From positions 124,001 to 188,000 of the forward strand of contig CAVVBC010000024.1 of assembly GCA_963746325.1 (NCBI GenBank): DNA of 64,000 bases, read 5' to 3'. The position numbers and the translations under genes were made by a program. Each line of letters starts with the position of its first letter. The stretch's first letter is position 1. The stretch is from RPQJ01 sp963746325. Its GTDB lineage: Bacteria; Pseudomonadota; Gammaproteobacteria; Steroidobacterales; Steroidobacteraceae. Positions 8,623 to 17,567 of this stretch are shown here, piece after piece. Under the pieces are notes generated by a model. The model searched no databases. It was not told where the DNA came from and saw nothing but the letters and a program-made list of their open reading frames with translations.

Positions 8623-8633
8623 GGCATCACTCC

Positions 8634-10427
8634 TTACCGGACCTTGACGCTCGTGACCTCGTTGCCTTCCATATCAAGCACGTGCGTCGCGCACGCCAGG
8701 CACGGATCGAAGCTGTGGATCGTGCGCAGAATCTCGAGCGGCTGCTCGGGATCGTGCATCGGCGTATCGAGCAGCGCAGCCTCGTACGCGCCGATCTTGC
8801 CGGCCGGGTCACGCGGGCTCGCGTTCCAGGTGGTCGGCACGACGCACTGGTAGTTCTTGATCTTCTTGTCTTCGATGTCGATCCAGTGGCAGAGCGCGCC
8901 GCGCGGGGCCTCGACGAAGCCGTGACCCTTGGCCGCCTTAGGCCAGGTTGACGGCTCGAAGTTGGCCATGTTCGCGGTTGCCGTGTCGCCAGCCTTGATG
9001 TTGGCGAGGAGCTTGTTGAACTCGTCCTTCAGCTTGTGCGCCGCCCAGCTGCATTCCAGGCCGCGGGCCGCCGTACGGCCAAGCGTCGAGAACAGCGCCG
9101 TCACCGGCACGCCGCCGAGCTTGGCGAGCACCATGTCGGTGGGCTCCTTGAACTCGGGGATACCCTTGACGTAGCCGATCACGTAGCGCGCGAGCGGGCC
9201 GACTTCCATCGCGTGACCCTTCCAGCGCGGCGACTTGACCCACGAGTACTTCGAGGATTCGTCGACTGCTTCGATGCGCGTCTTGGTGCCCTTGGCGCCG
9301 CCGATGTCGAAGTTCGGGATGGTCTCGCCCTGGTACGGGTGCAGGCCCTGCTGCTCGTCGCCGTACTTGTACCAGGAGTGCGTGACGTACTCCTGCACCT
9401 GGTCGAGCGCATCGAGGTCGATGTCCTGGATCTCGTTCAGGTTGCCGTCGATGATGGCGCCGCGCGGCATCATCATGTTGGCCGGACTGTAATCGTTGGC
9501 CTTGATCGGCAGGTCGCCGTACGACATCAGGTACTTCGACGACAGGCCGCCGCCGATCGCTGCCCAGTCCTTGTAGAAGCCGGCAATCGCGATCAAGTCG
9601 GGGATATAAACCTGGTCGATGAACTCGATGGTACGGTCGATGATCCGGCCGACCATGTTCAGCCGTTCCATGTTGATCGCGCCGACCGCGCCTGCCGCGT
9701 CCATGTTGATCGGCGACGGCACGCCGCCCACCAGCCAGTTCGGGTGCGGGTTGCGGCCGCCGAAGATCGCCTGGATCTTGACGATTTCCTTCTGGAAATC
9801 GAGCGCCTCGAGGTAATGCGCGACTGCCATCAGGTTCGCTTCGGGCGGCAGCTTGTACGCCGGGTGGCCCCAGTAGCCGTTGCGGAAGGGCCCGAGCTGT
9901 CCCGACTCGACGAACTTCTTCAGGCGGTTCTGCAGGTCGCGGAAGTATCCCGGCGACGACAGCGGCCAGCTCGAGATCGACTGCGCCAGTTCAGACGTTG
10001 CTTTCGGATCCGCGGACAGAGCGCTCACCACGTCCACCCAGTCGAGGGCGTGCAGGTGGTAGAAGTGCACCAGGTGATCCTGCGAATACAGGGTCAGGTG
10101 CATGATGTTGCGGATCGTGTTCGCGTTCTCGGGGATCTCGATCTTCAGCGCGTTTTCGACCGCCCGGACCGACGCCAACGCATGCACGCCGGTGCAGACA
10201 CCGCAGATGCGCTGCACGAACGCCCATGCGTCGCGCGGGTCACGGCCGCGGAGGATGACCTCGAGTCCGCGCCACATCGTGCCCGTGGACACGGCGTTGC
10301 GGATGATGTTGTTTTCGTCGACGTTCACCTCGATGCGAAGGTGACCTTCGATGCGGGTGATCGGGTCGACGACGACACGCTTGCCCGAGTTGTCGAGCTG
10401 GAAGCCGTTGGGTGTTGCAATGCTCAT
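8634..10427 (-). CDS. hupL: [NiFe] uptake hydrogenase large subunit
   Basis: A 597-residue catalytic subunit of a membrane-bound, periplasm-facing H2-oxidising enzyme. The NiFe site cysteines are in RICGVC (Cys75, Cys78; His82 follows) and in DPCLACATH (Cys576, Cys579; His582). After His582 there is a 15-residue tail (VLDMEGNEVTSVKVR) that HupD would remove. It has no signal peptide, as expected, because it is co-exported with the small subunit. It starts 17 bases after hupS. Length and motifs are those of group 1 enzymes. Confidence 0.97.
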   Translation of the reverse strand: MSIATPNGFQLDNSGKRVVVDPITRIEGHLRIEVNVDENNIIRNAVSTGTMWRGLEVILRGRDPRDAWAFVQRICGVCTGVHALASVRAVENALKIEIPENANTIRNIMHLTLYSQDHLVHFYHLHALDWVDVVSALSADPKATSELAQSISSWPLSSPGYFRDLQNRLKKFVESGQLGPFRNGYWGHPAYKLPPEANLMAVAHYLEALDFQKEIVKIQAIFGGRNPHPNWLVGGVPSPINMDAAGAVGAINMERLNMVGRIIDRTIEFIDQVYIPDLIAIAGFYKDWAAIGGGLSSKYLMSYGDLPIKANDYSPANMMMPRGAIIDGNLNEIQDIDLDALDQVQEYVTHSWYKYGDEQQGLHPYQGETIPNFDIGGAKGTKTRIEAVDESSKYSWVKSPRWKGHAMEVGPLARYVIGYVKGIPEFKEPTDMVLAKLGGVPVTALFSTLGRTAARGLECSWAAHKLKDEFNKLLANIKAGDTATANMANFEPSTWPKAAKGHGFVEAPRGALCHWIDIEDKKIKNYQCVVPTTWNASPRDPAGKIGAYEAALLDTPMHDPEQPLEILRTIHSFDPCLACATHVLDMEGNEVTSVKVR

Positions 10428-10444
10428 GTTCAGTTACTCCGCGC

Positions 10445-11545
10445 TCAGTCGACGCGTTCGGTCGAGGCGACCGGGGCGTTCGTTTTCACCTTGGCCTGGC
10501 GCAGGGCCGTGAGGCCCGCGTGCGCCGCGATGCCGACGCCGACGATTGCTGCAGCCGCGAGTCCCACCCTGTCGGCGTTGGCTTCGGCGCCGAACTGCGG
10601 GAACGTCTCGAGCCGCTCGTAGAACGGTCCGTTGTCCCAGAAGTCCGGTTCGGAGCAGCCGAGGCAGCCGTGGCCCGACGCGATCGGGAACGACACGCCT
10701 TCATTCCAGCGCGTCGTGGAGCAGGCGTTGTAGGTTGTCGGCCCGCGGCAACCCACCTTGTACAGGCAGTAGCCCGCGCGCGCGCCTTCGTCGTCGAACC
10801 GTTCCGAGAACTGGCCCGCGTCGAAATGTCCACGGCGGTAGCACTTGTCGTGCACGCGCTGGCCGTAGAACATCAGCGGACGTCCCTGGCGGTCGAGTTC
10901 CGGCAGCTTGCCGAAGGTGACGTAGTAGGTGATGACGCCGGTCATGACTTCGGCGATCGGCGGGCAACCCGGCACCTTGACGATGGGTTTGTCGGTGATG
11001 ACCTTGTGGATCGGCACGGCCGTCGTCGGGTTCGGCTTGGCGGCCTGCACGCAACCCCAGGAGGCGCAGGAGCCCCAGGCAATCACCGCTGCGGCGTCCT
11101 TCGCGACTTCCTGCAGTTTCTCGACGAACGGGCGGCCGCCCGGGATGCAGAACGTGCCGTCGTTGCCGAGCGGCGGATTGCCTTCGACCGCAAGGATGTA
11201 CTGGCCCTTGTAGTCGCGCATGATCTCCTCGACGATCGCCTCGGCCTGGTGGCCGGCGGCAGCCATGATCGTGTCGTCGTAGTCGAGCGACACCATCGAG
11301 AGGATGACGTCCTTCGCGAGCGGATGCGCCGAGCGGATGAAGCTCTCGGTGCAGCACGTGCACTCGAGGCCATGCAGCCAGAGCACCGGCACCCGCGGCT
11401 TGGTTTCCATCGCATGCGCGATCTTGCCTGCGAAGTGTGGTGCGAGCCCGAGCGATGCCGCGCTCAGCGAGCAGAACTTCAGGAAGTTGCGCCGCGAAAT
11501 ACCCTGCCGGCGAATCAACTCGTAGAAAGTTTCTTGACGACCCAT
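10445..11545 (-). CDS. hupS: [NiFe] uptake hydrogenase small subunit, O2-tolerant (group 1d) type
   Basis: A 366-residue iron-sulfur subunit with a Tat signal (SRRNFLKF at residues 18-24 and a hydrophobic stretch), probably cut after Ala45. It has six cysteines around the proximal cluster: Cys62, Cys64, Cys65, Cys160, Cys165 and Cys194. Subtracting 45 gives exactly 17, 19, 20, 115, 120 and 149, the ligands of the [4Fe-3S] cluster in Ralstonia MBH, including the two extra cysteines tied to oxygen tolerance. Medial and distal cluster ligands lie in YNACSTTRW and HGCLGCSEPDFW. A C-terminal membrane helix (~330-351) anchors it to HupC. A GGGAG ribosome site precedes the ATG. In the ~230 bases upstream I see no clear sigma-54 promoter. 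Confidence 0.96.
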   Translation of the reverse strand: MGRQETFYELIRRQGISRRNFLKFCSLSAASLGLAPHFAGKIAHAMETKPRVPVLWLHGLECTCCTESFIRSAHPLAKDVILSMVSLDYDDTIMAAAGHQAEAIVEEIMRDYKGQYILAVEGNPPLGNDGTFCIPGGRPFVEKLQEVAKDAAAVIAWGSCASWGCVQAAKPNPTTAVPIHKVITDKPIVKVPGCPPIAEVMTGVITYYVTFGKLPELDRQGRPLMFYGQRVHDKCYRRGHFDAGQFSERFDDEGARAGYCLYKVGCRGPTTYNACSTTRWNEGVSFPIASGHGCLGCSEPDFWDNGPFYERLETFPQFGAEANADRVGLAAAAIVGVGIAAHAGLTALRQAKVKTNAPVASTERVD

Positions 11546-11776
11546 CTCGTGCTCCCGATTGGTTTAGGCGTTTCGCCAGCGCGGCTACCCGGGCTCTTTA
11601 TTTCCACCAAGGACCGCCGGCTGGCGCATCAGGCGGGGGAGCGCGTAGTCGCAGTACATGCGGCCCCCCTCCAGATTCGACAGGGCGGATGGTCCGACTC
11701 AGGCCGCCGAAGCCTCAATCGTAGATGTACTTAACGGCGGAACTTGCTGCGCTGCAACTTGATAACAGCCGCGGCT

Positions 11777-12883
11777 TCATGGTTCGCCCGGCAGGGGCCG
11801 GCACCCGTGGCAAACGGCCCTGGGCTGGACGTCCGTGCGTGCCAGGCCATCGGGTTCGCCGGCGACGGCGATGGTGCGCACGGTGGTGAGCGTACGGCGG
11901 TCGAACTGGATCACGCGGTCACCCATCGTGGCTGCCACGTACACACTGCTGCCGGTGCCGGAGACCAGCAGGCCCACCGGCAGCGCGCTGCCCGGCGCCA
12001 GCTGCGCAAAGGGCCGTAAGGCAGCGCCTGGAGCCGGCGGCACCTGGATGTGGCGCCTGGCTCGCTCCGCCCGCCCGGCGACGTCGACGAGCACGAGGTC
12101 GCTGCTTTGCGCGCAGCTCACCAGCGCGCTCTGGCCATCAGGCGTCATGGCAATGCGGATCGGCATGCCGGACACCGGTACCTTCGCGGTGATCTCTAAA
12201 CTGGCGGTATCGACGATGGCGACGTGTCCCTCTGCACGCGCGGCAACCCAGAGCTCGCGACCATCGGGACTGAGCGCCAGGGCTTCGGAGCCGGCTCCCG
12301 TCGGCACGTCGGCAAGCTTGCGCCCCGCCACGAGGTCGATCGCGGTTGTCGATCCCGATCCCAGGTTGGTGACGTAGGCGCGCTTGGCGTCGGCGCTCAC
12401 CGCGACCATGTGCGACGTCTCCTGCTCCGTCGCGATGGCCTGCACGATGCGACCCGCCACGGGATCGACCAGCAGCAGGCTGCGCGAGCCCTCGGTGGTC
12501 ACCGCGACCCGGTCGGGGGCGTACCAGGCCACGCCGTGCGGTCGGCTGTGCGGCGCAAGATCGATGCGCCGCAGCTCCCCGGGCTGCTCCAGGTCGATGA
12601 CGCTGATGCTCGACCCGGGCCTATCGCGCGTGCCGTAGTTGCTCACGACCGCCTGCCTGCCGTCCGGCGATACACTGATTTCGTGCGGCGCGAAGCCGGT
12701 CGCGACGGTGGCGAGTCGCAGCCCTGAGCCCGGATCGATGAAGTCGACCGCGTTGTCGGTCTTGCGCACGACCAGCAGTGTCTCGGCCGTGACGACCGCA
12801 TTCGCCAGCAGGCCGAGCGCGAGCAATGCGGCCCCGCTCGCATGGGCAGCGAGACGCCAGGAAGACAGGCGGGTCATGCGCAT
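11777..12883 (-). CDS. Exported YVTN-type beta-propeller repeat protein
   Basis: A 368-residue protein with an N-terminal signal sequence (hydrophobic GAALLALGLLANAVVTAE). Its blade repeats alternate PHEISVSPDGRQAVVSNYG, SHMVAVSADAKRAYVTNLGS, EALALSPDGRELWVAAR and PIRIAMTPDGQSALVSC. It belongs to the YVTN/cytochrome d1-like seven-bladed propellers, which serve as periplasmic binding or scaffold proteins; a specific activity cannot be read from sequence. The last residues carry CHGC, which is not a c-type haem site because no CxxCH is present. It is 10 bases downstream of the DUF481 gene on the same strand, so the two are probably one envelope operon. Confidence 0.82.
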   Translation of the reverse strand: MRMTRLSSWRLAAHASGAALLALGLLANAVVTAETLLVVRKTDNAVDFIDPGSGLRLATVATGFAPHEISVSPDGRQAVVSNYGTRDRPGSSISVIDLEQPGELRRIDLAPHSRPHGVAWYAPDRVAVTTEGSRSLLLVDPVAGRIVQAIATEQETSHMVAVSADAKRAYVTNLGSGSTTAIDLVAGRKLADVPTGAGSEALALSPDGRELWVAARAEGHVAIVDTASLEITAKVPVSGMPIRIAMTPDGQSALVSCAQSSDLVLVDVAGRAERARRHIQVPPAPGAALRPFAQLAPGSALPVGLLVSGTGSSVYVAATMGDRVIQFDRRTLTTVRTIAVAGEPDGLARTDVQPRAVCHGCRPLPGEP

Positions 12884-12893
12884 GCGGGGCGCG

Positions 12894-13988
12894 TCAGAAC
12901 GAATAGCCGAGCGAGGTAGTGACGCCGTAGTCGCTCTGTTGCGTATCCCCGAGCGGCGGTTGGCTGTCGTAGCTGCCGTACACCTTCAACTCGAAATACA
13001 GGTCGTCGACGAATTCATACTTCGCGCGCAGGTCGCCCTCGGCACGGTAGCGACCCGATTTCGTCAGGCTCGGCAGCAGCGAGAGCGACCCGCCGACGTC
13101 GGTTTCGGGGAAGTCGTAGCGGAACAGCTTGAACGACGTCGTCAGCACGCCTTCGACGCTGTCGAACGTCTCGCCGCCCGTGTAGTTTTCGTGGGAGTAC
13201 GCGAGGCCGAGCCCGCCCAGCCACTCGGAATGGTTGTTCTGCACGAAGTAGCGGCCATAGCCGCCGCCGAACATCGCGCGCAGGTTGAGGTCCAGCTCGG
13301 AGTTGCGCTCGAAGCCGGTGAAACCCAGGTAGAAGTCCCTGGCGCGCACGAACTGCCGGTAGTTTCCCTGCAGTTGATAGCGCTCGCTGGTGTCGCCAAC
13401 GCTGTCGTCGGTGAGATTGACCGAGGCGTCGAGCGCCCAGGCGCGCACCCGCGTGCGTGACGACAGGCCACCGGCCAGATCGACGCTGGTCCGGTTGCTT
13501 GCCTTGGCGAGGTCGAAGCCCGCGCTGACATAGCCGTCGAGGCGGTCGATTACCGCGCCCCCCTCGATCGGCTGGGCGCGCACGATGTAGGCCATCTCGA
13601 CCGACTCCAGCGGCTGTTCCGCGCTGCGCTTTACCCGCAACGTCGAATCGCCCTGCTCGGCCGCGACCAGCTGCCCGTAGTACCGGGTGCCGTCGGTCCG
13701 CTCGAGCAGCAGGTACTGGTTGCTCTCCAGGCGCGCGATCTTGTCCCACTCGATGTAGATCGTCCCCATGTGCTCGGTGCTGAGCTTGAGCTGGTTGTAC
13801 TCCAGCGACTTCACCTCGCCGGTGATGTGGTCGCCGTTCTTTAAAATGACGACGTCTGTTTTCGGCGCCGCGGCCAGCGGCTGGCAGAAAGCAGCCAGCA
13901 CGACGAGCAGCAGCAGGAGCCGCGCGCGTGGCGCTGCTGCCGCCGGGTTTTGCCGCGGTGGGCGCGATGCCTGCAGCGTGTCAATCAT
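12894..13988 (-). CDS. DUF481 family outer-membrane protein
   Basis: A 364-residue exported protein. I chose the ATG at 13988, which gives a basic N-terminus, the hydrophobic segment LLLLLVVLAAFCQPLAA and a signal-peptidase-like site; a start 120 bases upstream would add a non-signal stretch. Residues ~50-120 form a small beta domain (VILKNGDHITGEVKSLEYN) often fused to DUF481. The remainder has alternating aromatic and polar strands ending in ...SLGYSF, a typical terminal Phe for BAM-dependent barrel insertion. Its function is unknown; related YdiY-like proteins are salt-induced. It is divergently arranged with the phosphoketolase gene. Confidence 0.82.
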   Translation of the reverse strand: MIDTLQASRPPRQNPAAAAPRARLLLLLVVLAAFCQPLAAAPKTDVVILKNGDHITGEVKSLEYNQLKLSTEHMGTIYIEWDKIARLESNQYLLLERTDGTRYYGQLVAAEQGDSTLRVKRSAEQPLESVEMAYIVRAQPIEGGAVIDRLDGYVSAGFDLAKASNRTSVDLAGGLSSRTRVRAWALDASVNLTDDSVGDTSERYQLQGNYRQFVRARDFYLGFTGFERNSELDLNLRAMFGGGYGRYFVQNNHSEWLGGLGLAYSHENYTGGETFDSVEGVLTTSFKLFRYDFPETDVGGSLSLLPSLTKSGRYRAEGDLRAKYEFVDDLYFELKVYGSYDSQPPLGDTQQSDYGVTTSLGYSF

Positions 13989-14088
13989 CCTCTGGCGCTC
14001 CCTGAATTCGATTGCACTGAATGTTACCGCGCGCTGCGCCTTCGTGACTGTTGCATGACGCTGGCATCGTACGCCGCAGTGTTGGATG

Positions 14089-14117
14089 CTTGCCTGCGCT
14101 GACAACACACAGGCAAG
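14089..14117. promoter_or_regulatory. Inverted repeat just upstream of the phosphoketolase start
   Basis: Arms cttgcctg (14089-14096) and caggcaag (14110-14117) are perfect complements with a 13-nt loop. The right arm runs into the likely ribosome binding site (aaggac, 14115-14120) ahead of the ATG at 14129. It may be a repressor operator or an RNA hairpin that limits translation. This is a positional inference only. Confidence 0.4.
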
Positions 14118-14128
14118 GACTCATTCTC

Positions 14129-16522
14129 ATGGCGAAACGGGCAGGACGAACCGCGGGCTCCAAAGGTGGACTGACGGCCGCGGAGTTGCGGCAGATCGAC
14201 GCGTACTGGCGGGCGTGCAACTACCTCGCGGCCGGCATGATCTACCTGCGCGACAATCCCCTGCTGCGCGAACCGCTGCAACCGGACCATATCAAGAACC
14301 GGCTGCTGGGCCACTGGGGCTCGAGCCCCGGCTTGAGCTTCACGTACGTGCACCTCAACCGGCTGATCATCAAGTACGGGCTCGACGCAATCTTTCTCGC
14401 GGGTCCGGGACACGGCGCCCCCGGCGTGCTGGCACCGGTCTACCTCGAGGGCACGTACGCCGAGATCTACCCGAACAAGGGCGAGGATGTCGAAGGGCTG
14501 CGGCAGTTCTTCAAGGAGTTCTCGTTCCCCGGCGGCATCGGCAGCCATTGCACGCCCGAGACGCCCGGATCGATCCACGAGGGCGGCGAACTCGGCTACA
14601 GCGTGTCGCACGCATTCGGCGCAGCCTTCGACAATCCCGACCTGCTGGTAACCGTGGTCGTGGGCGACGGTGAGGCGGAAACGGGGCCGCTCGCCACGGC
14701 GTGGCACTCGAACAAGTTCCTGAATCCGGTGCGCGACGGCGCTGTCCTGCCCGTGCTGCACCTGAACGGCTACAAGATCAACAACCCGACGCTGCTCGCC
14801 CGCATCTCGCACGAAGAACTCGAGGCGCTGTTTCGCGGCTACGGCTGGACCCCGCACTTCGTCGAGGGCGACGACCCGCTGACGATGCACGCGGCGATGG
14901 CCGCGACGATGGAGCGCTGCGTGCTCGAGATCCGGCGCATCCAGACGGAAGCTCGCCGCACGGGCAAGGCGGTCCGCGCACGCTGGCCGATGATCGTCCT
15001 GCGCAGCCCCAAGGGCTGGACCGGGCCGCGCAAGGTCGGCGGCAAGACCATCGAGGGCTCGTGGCGTTCGCACCAGGTGCCGCTCGCGGACGTGCGCGAG
15101 AATCCGGCGAACCTCAAGGCCCTGGAGCAGTGGCTGCGCAGCTACCGTCCGCAGGAACTGTTCGATGCTGCAGGACGGCTCGTTCCGGAATTGAGGACGC
15201 TCGCGCCGCAGGGGCGCCAGCGCATGAGCGCGAACCCGCATGCCAATGGCGGCCAGCTGCGGCGGGCGCTGCGCCTGCCGGATTTCCGCGAGTATGGCGT
15301 CCCGGTGAAGAAGCCGGGCGCCACGGAAGCCGGCAACACCCGCAAGCTGGGCGAGTTCCTGCGCGACATCCTGCGGCTGAACACCGACAACTTCCGCGTG
15401 TTCGGGCCGGACGAGACGTCGTCGAACAAGCTCGACGCCGTGTACCAGGCCAGCGGCAAGACGTGGCTCGCGGACACCCTGCCGGTGGACGCCGAAGGCG
15501 GCGAGCTTGCGGTCGACGGGCGCGTGATGGAGATGCTGTCGGAGCACACGCTCGAGGGCTGGCTCGAAGGCTACCTGCTCACGGGCCGGCACGGCTTCTT
15601 CTCGACCTACGAAGCCTTCGTCCACGTGATCGACTCGATGTTCAACCAGCACGCGAAATGGCTGGACATCTGCGAAGAGTTGCCCTGGCGTGCGCCGGTC
15701 GCCTCGCTCAACCTGCTGATCACCTCGACCGTCTGGCGCCAGGATCACAACGGGTTCACCCACCAGGACCCGGGCTTCCTCGACGTCGTCTGCAACAAGA
15801 GCCCGTCCGTGACGCGGATTTACCTGCCGCCGGACTCGAACTGCCTGCTGGCCGTCGCCGACCAGTGCCTGCGCAGCACCGACCGCATCAACGTCATCGT
15901 GTGCGACAAGCAGAACCACCTGCAGTTCCTGGACATGGCAGCCGCCATCAGCCACTGCAGCAAGGGCATCGGGCTCTGGGACTGGGCGAGCAACGACGCC
16001 GGGCACGTGCCGGACGTGGTGATGGCCGCATGCGGCGACATCGCGACGCAGGAAGCGCTCGCGGCTACCGCGCTGCTGCGCCAGCACTTCCCCGGCCTGA
16101 AGATCCGCTTCGTGAACGTCGTGGACCTGTTCACGCTTACGCCCCCGCGCGAGCATCCGCACGGGCTGCCCGATCGCGATTTCGACTCGCTGTTCACGCT
16201 CGATCGGCCGGTCATCTTCAATTTCCACGGGTATCCGTGGCTCATCCACCGCCTGGCTTACCGGCGCGCCAACCACGCCAACCTGCACGTGCGCGGCTAC
16301 AAGGAGAAAGGCAACATCAACACGCCGCTGGAGCTTGCGATCAACAACGAGGTCGACCGCTTCAGCCTGGTGATCGATGCGATCGACCGCGTGCCGCACC
16401 TGCAGGTGGCCGGCGCGCACGTGAAGGAAAAGATGCGCAACCTGCAGATCGAGTGCCGCAACTACGCGCACGAGCACGGCATCGACCGGCCGGCCGAGCG
16501 CGACTGGAAGTGGCAGCCATGA
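14129..16522 (+). CDS. xfp: Xylulose-5-phosphate/fructose-6-phosphate phosphoketolase
   Basis: A 797-residue thiamine-diphosphate enzyme that splits xylulose 5-phosphate (and often fructose 6-phosphate) with phosphate into acetyl phosphate and an aldose phosphate. The length is normal for the family. Recognisable parts are LGHWGSSPGLSFTYVHLNR, AGPGHGAPG, the TPP/Mg2+ motif GDGEAETGPLATAWHSNKF and the C-terminal VNVVDLFTL. The ATG at 14129 has a good ribosome site; the longer upstream frame lacks one. The stop overlaps the transaldolase start (ATGA), so the pair is translationally coupled. No phosphotransacetylase or acetate kinase lies beside it. Confidence 0.96.
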   Translation: MAKRAGRTAGSKGGLTAAELRQIDAYWRACNYLAAGMIYLRDNPLLREPLQPDHIKNRLLGHWGSSPGLSFTYVHLNRLIIKYGLDAIFLAGPGHGAPGVLAPVYLEGTYAEIYPNKGEDVEGLRQFFKEFSFPGGIGSHCTPETPGSIHEGGELGYSVSHAFGAAFDNPDLLVTVVVGDGEAETGPLATAWHSNKFLNPVRDGAVLPVLHLNGYKINNPTLLARISHEELEALFRGYGWTPHFVEGDDPLTMHAAMAATMERCVLEIRRIQTEARRTGKAVRARWPMIVLRSPKGWTGPRKVGGKTIEGSWRSHQVPLADVRENPANLKALEQWLRSYRPQELFDAAGRLVPELRTLAPQGRQRMSANPHANGGQLRRALRLPDFREYGVPVKKPGATEAGNTRKLGEFLRDILRLNTDNFRVFGPDETSSNKLDAVYQASGKTWLADTLPVDAEGGELAVDGRVMEMLSEHTLEGWLEGYLLTGRHGFFSTYEAFVHVIDSMFNQHAKWLDICEELPWRAPVASLNLLITSTVWRQDHNGFTHQDPGFLDVVCNKSPSVTRIYLPPDSNCLLAVADQCLRSTDRINVIVCDKQNHLQFLDMAAAISHCSKGIGLWDWASNDAGHVPDVVMAACGDIATQEALAATALLRQHFPGLKIRFVNVVDLFTLTPPREHPHGLPDRDFDSLFTLDRPVIFNFHGYPWLIHRLAYRRANHANLHVRGYKEKGNINTPLELAINNEVDRFSLVIDAIDRVPHLQVAGAHVKEKMRNLQIECRNYAHEHGIDRPAERDWKWQP

Positions 16523-17502
16523 CCTCCTCCGTGACGGCAAACCCCATGACGAACCAGCTCGAATCCCTGCGCCGCCACTCGACCATCGTCGCCGACACGG
16601 GCGACATCGAATCGATCGCGCGCTTCCGTCCGCAGGACGCCACCACCAACCCGAGCCTGATCCTGAAGGCGGCGCAGGACGCGCGCTACGGCCACATCCT
16701 GCAGGGAGCGGTGGCAGCCGCGGGGTCACGCGCCGCGGCGGGCTGGACCGATGCCGCGATGGAGCACCTCTTCGTCGGCTTCGGTCGCGAAATCCTGGGA
16801 CTGGTACCGGGGCGGGTCTCGACGGAAGTCGACGCGCGCTACAGCTTCGATATGGACGCGACGGAGCGCCGGGCGCGCCGCTTCATCGAGCTGTACGACG
16901 CCGCTGGCGTCGGCCGCGAACGCGTGCTGGTAAAGATCGCGGGCACGTGGGAAGGGATCCGTGCGGCAGGGCGACTGGAGCGCGACGGCATCCACTGCAA
17001 CCTGACGCTGCTCTTCTCCTTTGCCCAGGCGGTGGCCTGCGCCGATGCGGGAGTCACCCTCATCTCGCCCTTCGTGGGCCGCATTTACGACTGGTACCGG
17101 AAGGCTCGCGGCGTCGACGACATCGCGCCCGCCGAGGACCCCGGCGTGGCCTCGGTCAGGCGCATCTACGATTACTACAAGAAGTTCGACTACCGCACTC
17201 AGGTCATGGGCGCGAGCTTCCGCAAGACGACCCAGATCATCGACCTGGCCGGTTGCGACCTGCTCACCATCAGCCCCGACCTGCTGCAGCAGCTGGCCGC
17301 TGCTTCCGGCGAGGTCAGCCCGCAATTGACACTTGCGGCTGCGAAGGCGAGCCCCGCCGAGCGCGTGCCGATGGACGAGCCTGCGTTCCGCTGGCAGCAC
17401 AACGAGGACGCGATGGCCACCGAGAAACTGGCCGAGGGCATTCGTGCGTTCGATGCGGACGCGCGCAAGCTCGCGGCGCTGGTGGCCGCCCTGCCGCACT
17501 GA
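16519..17502 (+). CDS. tal: Transaldolase
   Basis: A 327-residue class I aldolase-fold enzyme that transfers the dihydroxyacetone unit between sugar phosphates in the pentose phosphate pathway. The Schiff-base lysine is Lys139 in VLVKIAGTWEGIRAA. DATTNPSLILKAAQ near residue 40 and the SPFVGRIYDWY loop near 185 are typical of TalB-type enzymes. It overlaps phosphoketolase by 4 bases. An alternative start lies 9 codons in (MTNQLESL), which would match the usual TalB N-terminus. Coupling with xfp points to a phosphoketolase shunt or pentose/formaldehyde-type sugar rearrangement cycle. Confidence 0.95.
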   Translation: MTSSVTANPMTNQLESLRRHSTIVADTGDIESIARFRPQDATTNPSLILKAAQDARYGHILQGAVAAAGSRAAAGWTDAAMEHLFVGFGREILGLVPGRVSTEVDARYSFDMDATERRARRFIELYDAAGVGRERVLVKIAGTWEGIRAAGRLERDGIHCNLTLLFSFAQAVACADAGVTLISPFVGRIYDWYRKARGVDDIAPAEDPGVASVRRIYDYYKKFDYRTQVMGASFRKTTQIIDLAGCDLLTISPDLLQQLAAASGEVSPQLTLAAAKASPAERVPMDEPAFRWQHNEDAMATEKLAEGIRAFDADARKLAALVAALPH

Positions 17503-17567
17503 GTCGCGTGGCACCGGACCGGTCTACAATGACCGGAACCGGACGCCAACAAGACCCAGGGGAAGGC

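Noticed and set aside
11546..11776. Search for a sigma-54 (-24/-12) promoter ahead of hupS
   Set aside because: No tggcac-n5-ttgc match was found; I do not call a promoter.
14024..16729. Long minus-strand open frame (901 codons) opposite phosphoketolase
   Set aside because: Antisense shadow: low-complexity Arg/His/Val composition, while the plus strand encodes a full-length recognisable enzyme.
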